In this document: piece after piece, positions 56,724 through 64,000 of the stretch
Layout: every line of letters begins with the position of its first letter
Position numbering within the stretch: position 1 is the stretch's first letter
Assembly: GCA_037176845.1 (NCBI GenBank)
Contig: JAYKXP010000063.1
Location: 1 to 64,000 of the forward strand
Direction of reading: 5' to 3'
Source: Paramarasmius palmivorus
Taxonomy: Eukaryota; Basidiomycota; Agaricomycetes; Agaricales; Marasmiaceae
DNA length: 64,000 nt
Translations under genes and position numbers: made by a program
Notes under the pieces: model-generated
The model's input: only the letters and a program-made list of their open reading frames with translations
Told to the model about the DNA's origin: nothing
The model's database searches: none

Positions 56724-58328
56724 ATGCCCCGAGCAGAGTCCAAAAATATGGGTACACAGTTTTTTCAAGACCAGCCCAGGTAAGTCTTCATCGCTGTTCT
56801 AGACGACGTTATGACTGACAGTGCATAGTTCGTTCCCGACTCAGGGTCAGACCGGCCCCCCAACCCACAAAAAGAAGCACGTATGTCCAACATGCGATCG
56901 GGCATTCACCACAAGTGGTCATTTAGCGCGCCACTCCCGAGTGCATACAGGCGAAAAGAATCACAAGTGTCCATTTCCAGGATGCGAAACTCGATGCTCA
57001 CGACAAGATAACCTACAGCAGCAGTTAGTACCCCGCATTCTAAAGGTTCCGCATATCTTGACCGTTTAAATGATAGCTACCGCATCCATCTTTCTCCTGG
57101 CTCTAGAAGAACGTCATCTAAGTCGGCCGGGGCTCGCGCGCCTCGTGTGGTCGGGTCGAAACGAGGTTCATCTAGCGTCCTAGTCCCATCACCACAACCG
57201 TCCAATATCCCCCCACCCCCAGACTCCCCTCCTCCACTCGAGCAAGCAAGAGTTTATGTACATTCACCCCCGCCAGACTCCCCTCCTCCTCTAGCACAAG
57301 CCACTCTACCTGCAACGGTCATTCATAACCAATCTCACGCGTCCCAAATAGCGTCACGCAGCTCTTCTTCCCCATCCATCGACACATCGTACAACCAGAC
57401 GTATGAATCCCCTAGTATTCCTCCGCCACTCTCTACGCCACTTCCTCTTTCTCACACTAACCAATCAACATCACAATCACCAACCTCTTACACCTATCGT
57501 AACAGTACGTCCACCTATCAGGAGCAAGTCCCAGGGAATGGTTATACCTATGTGCACACGACTCCAGTCTCTCAGTCTCCTGGCAGTTCAGATCCCAGCT
57601 ATTCAGGCTCGAACTCCTACCCAAACACACTTCCCAATATCTCTACGATCCCGTACTACTCTAGAGACAACTCCCCAACAGGATCACCTATTTCCGCTTC
57701 CATCCCTTCACGTCATTCTATTTCCCACATATCCCATACCGACTCTTCGTATCCCAGCCCGGATGGCTCGCAACCGCCCGCACTCTCGGGACCACCATCT
57801 CCTGCCAGCGGTTCTTCGCATTCTATATCCTCTCATACTTCCGGACCATCTACCCCAGCATACGTATACCAAGAGGACAGCACCGCCCATGGGCAGTACG
57901 AAAATGGCGCGATGATGTCCGGAGATCACCCCCATGGCATGATGTCCCATGCGTCGTATTCACCCGCCCTGTCTGTGCATAGCGAAGCGTCAGCAAACCT
58001 CGGCCCCTCACTGAGCCGATACGCGTCTCCTCCGCCCATTCTGGCGCCTATCCAAGGTTACCAGCATGAGGAGTCTCATGGGAGGATGCCTAGAATTATG
58101 CCGGCCGATGTGCGCGTAATTGATGACCGGTACGGCGGTCGGTACATGGAGGATAGGCATCCAGGAACACATAGTATTCAGCATCAAGCCGCATACCATC
58201 AGTCGCAGCATATTGGTCCTGTCTCAGGCGGCTATGGGTATAGTGACAGTGGCATGGGTATGGGCCATGGTGGCTGGAAATCCGAGCCTGGTCTGCGAAG
58301 CAGAGGGATTGGTGCATTAGTTCAATGA
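56724..58328 (+). CDS. Nrg1-like C2H2 zinc-finger transcription factor
   Basis: Exons 56724-56779, 56829-57023 and 57077-58328 give 500 residues. Two C2H2 fingers lie near the start: C38, C41, H54, H58 (CPTCDRAFTTSGHLARHSR) and C66, C71, H84, H88 (CPFPGCETRCSRQDNLQQH), joined by the linker HTGEKNHK and followed by YRIHLSPGSRR. TTSGHLARH and GEKNH together are typical of the yeast Nrg1/Nrg2 repressors, which act in glucose and stress control. The remaining 400 residues are disordered, rich in Ser, Pro, Tyr and His, with two copies of a PPPDSPPPL motif. Intron 2 interrupts the last histidine codon pair of finger 2 (donor CAGCA|GTTAGT), and only this splice restores the finger. Target genes are unknown. 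Confidence 0.88.
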
Positions 58329-61300
58329 GTGTCTTCTTGGGTCTCTTGTTTGTCCGGCGCTTCACTATCGCAAAAACCTACCATCTATCACACCTACATA
58401 TTCGTCATATCTTACCACTGTCGTCGCTCAACACCCGATATATTCTATACTCCTCTATCATATTGCATTGCATTGTTTCTGTACCCCCTGGGCTTGGATT
58501 TTCGTCGTTTGTTTCTCATTACTAGCTAGACATGTTCATAATCTTTGGGCTATGTACATTATGTATTCTACTCATGTATATATCGTTTTGTGACATAGAC
58601 GTTCTTGAACGTTTGCTACGTGCGGTTTGATCGGCTCCGAGTGTTAATTAATCGGTTATTGATTACGCAACGAGATGCTTCTCTTACTCCGACCACATCG
58701 TCCTCCCTATTTGACGTTGGATGAGACGACTGGTTTCCCAAGGATCCTGGCCTGTCGTGGGAGAACACATCAACCCAACTCGTACTCCCTGCAGCCCATC
58801 CTAACGAATCAACGGTATGACTCTGTCTCATACACGATCATGTATGATTGAAACTACGGTCTATCTTCCTTGCCTTCTTCCAGACGTGAATCTGCGGTAG
58901 CTTTGATAAAGCATGGCCTGGGGCTTACATCCATTTTAGAGACGGCATGTTAGGTGCGTGGTTTTCATCGCTTTCGACACATAAACCTAAGGTAGCATCA
59001 CGTCGAGCGAGTAACATGATCGTCTCTATCCCAAATTTCGTCAGTTCAATGAGCGTCCTTCTGTGGACTATCTGACAGGAGGTGGGTATGAAACAATGAA
59101 TTGAAAAGGTGCGTACAACAGTACGAATATTCACAATCCGTTTACGCCTGTGTATTGCTTGCGGCTTGCGCTTTACCTCTCTGGTTGCGCCTTATCTCCA
59201 TCGTACCCAGACTGTTCGTAAGCTCGAACTCGTGTACCTGGTACGTTCTTCAAGTTGAATTAGATATGCCAGTCCCGTTCAAGTAACAAGTCTTGACGTT
59301 TTGACCTCCGCTCGGAGCCTTTATGTCACTCTCATGGTTTATTCTCGGCGTCGGTGAACTATTCTCAATCTTGTTTTTACCCATATGCTACACGGTTGAT
59401 TTCACAGGATTCTACTTCTTATGTGGGAGTTACATTTCCTTCTTCGATTCCACGAACACGAAGCTGACCATGCGCTTCTAGCGCGTTTGTTATCGTTCTT
59501 TTGGATGATCACTGACGACATCATTCTCCATGTCTGACAGGCGTTGCTTCGGACCCTAAAATACTACTCATGGAACAGTCTTTTGCCTCTGCCGGATTCG
59601 TATTACCGGTAGATCTTGCCGCAGATCACCATATGCAAAGATAGTTCTGTTTCAGAATCTTCCTCGGTGTCGACATTGGGATGCTATGATCACGACCATG
59701 TTTAAAGTGCCTTCCGAATAATTTACGCGCTCGAAGAAGTGGGCTATCTCATTCTCGATGTCTTCGCTAGTTCTTTCCCCTTTCACTTCGCCGCGAAGGC
59801 ATATTGTACAATACACGCATTTATGTCGTGTTTGATTGCCCACCAGTCAGGTTCTCCATTTGTAGATTCTATGATGTCCAAAGGTACGGCATTTCTGTTA
59901 TGACACTGCCGCTGCCGTGATCAAATGTGGTATGCTGGCTGAGATTCATAGAGTTCGACCGCTCATCTAACACTCTTACTGCCGATCCAAATAGCGTACC
60001 GTTCTTCATCAATATGCTCAGATAGTTCGATACCACCCTGTATTATCCGTGTCGTGGGTAGCGGAGATTTCTCATGGCCGACGTAGCCAATGAACTCAGC
60101 TGCTCCATCGTTCAAATTTCAATTGCCTTGAAGGTGAATTTTCCCTGCGGATGAGCTAGCCTTTCGAAGTAGCGACAAGGGATTCCTAGTACTACATAAC
60201 ATAACATAAGACGTATACAGGTCCGTCGGTTACTTGATGCGTAGAATGATATCGGTACCGCCACTTGTTAGGACCTCCCAGAGCGCTCTATGTATCTGTG
60301 AGAGTACATTTATGCTCGTTAGCTAGCTGTAGAAAATCTTGAAAGACCACTTGAGGTAGTCATTGTTCAGTTGCGAAAGATACCCCGATGCCTGGTGCAA
60401 CGTAGCCCGCCGGTGAGACAACTTTTCATGCACCTATTTTCCATGTTGTTCCAAACTTTCCTGAGAAGATGCGTCGTCAAGCATCAACGTTATTGTCTCG
60501 ATTAATCGTTGTCAGTCAATACTCAATAGTATCATGAGAGCGAGCCAAGTGTTCAGCGCAATAGAAAACAGATGGTCCGAGGTAAAGTCTTTGCTCGTAA
60601 GATGAATGATCCATATCATACTCTGATCGCCGTTTTCTACTACAAAGAATGGCAGAGAAATCACCCAACGCGCGAGGACAAGCAGCCAGTATATTAGGGA
60701 CCTCATTGCGCGTCTAAATACTCGCCACGATATAGTCGTCTGTGAGTATGATCACTGCGACATCCGCATTTCTTATATAGTTCAGTTTCTTTCATGTTTC
60801 GTTACTTGTTTTAATCAATCTCGTCGACTGGTGTCAAACATGAGTGGCCAGCTTTACGTGCAAGGCCTTGACCTATATGAATAACTCAGACGCCACAATC
60901 TCACTTCTACTGACAGTGGGAAAGTCCTTTCCGTGATCCAAACCCGGACAAGATATCCTTCTTTGGTCCTTCCAAATTCTTCCCAGACCATTTTCTTGTG
61001 CAAACTACATATACCATTCGATCGTGTCCCAAATACCCATTGCAAGGCACTACATCAGGATGGCCTCGGTGTTCTAGACCTAGCTGAAATGAGGTCGCTC
61101 GCTTGTAATGGACGGTCTAGCATCCCTTTCCGCCGAACAATATACATCGAAGGGTACGTTCAAGGGCCTTGACCGACCCGTGATATATAGTTCTCAGATG
61201 GTTAGCCACTGAGACCAGCATTTCGCGACTTGGGTGCTAGGCACTACCATTTTGAGGGAGTCACGCATGAGCATGTAGCAGAGGAAATGTGGGAACATGG

Positions 61301-63345
61301 ACAACTCGCCCAGTGATAGAGCGAACGCTGGGACGTGGGGTGTGTAAGAACTGCGACAGAAGCTTAGGCATTCAGGAACAAAAGCAACATTTTTCCCGGT
61401 CTCAGAATGACTATGACATTGACATCGACATACATTGAAAGACTTCGGGAATAATGGGCGGTGTCCTAAATAGCCCGGAGTCGGGATGATATGAGCAGAC
61501 CCGATAATATTTATTCAATTTTATTGCTAGGCTAAAGGAGCTGACTATATAACGAAGTGATACTGCATGTGGCAATACCAAAGACCCGAGCAGGTCTGTC
61601 CCGCCTAGGGTGCTCAATCCCAGTATTCCGAAGAAGCGCGCGCGCATTTCTCGGAGTCTTGCAGCTGGGGTATCAGCTAAGATCAATCATTCCGCTACAT
61701 CACGCCAGGGGAAAGGTAACCGGGATCAAAACTGGGCTAGGTCCCTCTGCCAGAATTTAGCGTCGTTCACACACCGTTCGGTGTTCTCACCTTGAGTTTA
61801 GTCAAAGTATAGTTGCGAAGGACCTTGGATTCAGAGGAACCAAGTAAAAGAAGCGGACAATCAACGATCATAATATCAAGAAAACATCCCTTCTATTGAT
61901 CACAGATGGCGCATCAAATCCCGAGGCGGGCATGGTTGTGCTGAAAGCAACTTTCCAATGGAACTAAGGCAGATCATGTGAACTATTGATGTAGGAGTGT
62001 GTATCATTGTTCCCACAATTATTAGTAGAAATGCAAATAAACCGAAAAAGCTTGTTATAGTTACTTCAATGCATCCGAACTTCGAACGCCAGCTGGAGGA
62101 TTGAATATCAATAACGTAGGTTTTCCGTACTTGTGTGAGACGTGATCAATATGACAATAAAGATAATTGAGATCAAACGTAACTCTGAATAGTAACTCTG
62201 AATACCTTGGAGCATATCATGACTGACGATCAGGACCACACTGGATAATTATTCCGATGGTTACATTGGCAGCGGTAGGCAAGTTGGTGTGGAGAAACGA
62301 GTACCACGAAGGTAGTATCCCTAAAAATGGCATGGTATGAGCATTTGCAAAGGGCACAGCGCAAACAGCAGGCAGCGTCCCGAGCTGTAGGACGTTGCAA
62401 TAAGTCACCAGAGAGTCTAAACATAAATATTTGGCGCAAACCATCATGGAGTTTCATTCGCAACCTTTTGCCTCTACGAATTCGTGAGTCGTGATCTCAT
62501 ACAGTACGTATTCATCTTATACATTGGAATCTCCGCAGTAGTCATGTAGCAGCGGATTATTTAAATCGTGAAAGTGGAGTGACCGCCGTCTAACGTAGTT
62601 TAGGGCCCAAGTACATCCATCAAACGTCGGCGGATGTCCGATGAAATAAGAGTGGAACGGATGACCTTGTGTAGATGGAGAGCACCAAATAGTGACGACA
62701 TCATCGTTTCATAATTATTTCGCTGGAGACAAGCACTGTAAGCGACAGAGGCCGAATATGAAGTGCTACTAAGCAGCATCTTGTACTCTGTGCAGCGGAA
62801 TATCACAACCTTGAATCATGGATGAAGAAATTAGAACGGGTTTGGTCTTTGTTCTATGTACGAACCATGATAATTGGGAGCGGGTAACTAGGGAAGAGCT
62901 GTGGAATGTTCTCGGTGCCGTGGGATAGCAAGCTGTATCTTGGAATAGCACCACTGACGGAGTCAGACAACAGCGAGAGGATTGAACGATGCAAGGATCA
63001 AAACCAGATGAAGCTATAAAAAGATATCAATAGTTCATCTCTTTCCTTAGGTATGTACTCCTTGTAACGCCTACACCGCGACATTCACGCGTTCCTTACC
63101 ATCTCCGGATTCCCATTACCCGGTTACCTGGACCACCACCATGTAAACAAGCTTGCTATTTTACCTTCGATAGTCTTATTTTGCCCAGTACTTGTACCTA
63201 CGTTGTCATAAAACCTCCTTGTGTCCAGTCCCAGGTGAACTAAGACTCTAAGCTACCATACCTAGACCTCTCGTCTAGGGAGCTATTACACTCCTTGAAA
63301 ATTGCATAAAGCCAGAATTAACTTAGATGTCGTATATATTCGTCA
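58329..63345. other. Intergenic, no gene supported
   Basis: Short frames only. A 64-residue minus-strand frame starting MRSLIYWLLVLARWVISLPF (60,706 to 60,512) has two hydrophobic stretches and could be a first exon, but no continuation was found. Confidence 0.4.

Positions 63346-64000
<655 letters not shown>

Noticed and set aside
57403..57915. A 170-codon plus-strand frame
   Set aside because: It is an out-of-frame reading inside exon 3 of the C2H2 factor.

Overview
The window is nuclear DNA of a filamentous basidiomycete, most likely an agaricomycete. The genes have many short spliceosomal introns (about 48-60 nt, CTAAC-like branch sites). Their families are typical of that group: a seven-helix membrane protein, a signal-peptide/single-helix membrane protein, a TKL-type kinase with an HGDIKG catalytic loop, an F-box protein and a GH10 xylanase. 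The species cannot be fixed from the sequence.

Left quarter (1-16,700): no believable protein gene. It is a long array of stem-loops, many around the core CGTC-NNN-GACG, cut at regular places by what look like genuine introns. A module repeats at least 17 times: hairpin block, a first intron of usually 50-60 nt, a spacer exon of roughly 45-77 nt, a second intron of similar length (usually with donor GTGCGTG), next hairpin block. Modules lie on the minus strand in 1-2,550 and 9,440-13,390 and on the plus strand in 3,100-8,230 and 13,600-15,540. This gives two divergent super-units that switch strand at about 2,900-3,100 and 13,400-13,600. Paralogous hairpins differ in sequence while both arms change together, and several have inverted loops. 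Inside the first plus arm lies a 1.4-kb tandem array combining AATAAA-like hexamers with a GGGCGTC hairpin. CCTAGGGT-rich repeats close the sub-arrays at about 6.6, 8.7 and 16.7 kb. This is the best candidate here for an undescribed system.

Right part (16,700-64,000): ordinary but gene-poor fungal DNA. In order: an acidic coiled-coil protein (+, 18.6-19.3 kb); a ten-exon seven-helix membrane protein (-, 19.7-21.2 kb); a TKL-like kinase (+, 25.8-27.7 kb); a two-finger GATA factor (-, 28.6-29.7 kb); lunapark, the ER-junction protein (+, 31.8-33.1 kb); an unknown four-exon gene (-, 36.1-36.9 kb) divergent from a single-pass membrane protein (+, 37.6-38.7 kb); diverged tandem repeats near 41.5 kb; a broken F-box gene (+, 42.9-44.5 kb); a low-complexity protein with glycine/asparagine motifs (+, 44.8-45.6 kb); the ribosome-biogenesis ATPase ARB1 (-, 45.9-50.0 kb) carrying one exceptional 1.7-kb intron; an intron-containing tRNA-Leu (+, 50.1 kb); an Nrg1-like C2H2 factor (+, 56.7-58.3 kb); and the 3' part of a GH10 xylanase (-, 63.3-64.0 kb), cut by the window edge. 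Exon borders were worked out by hand; for the complete genes the summed exon lengths are multiples of three.

Long stretches between these genes (notably 21-25.7, 38.7-42.8, 50.2-56.7 and 58.3-63.3 kb) show only short unconvincing reading frames.
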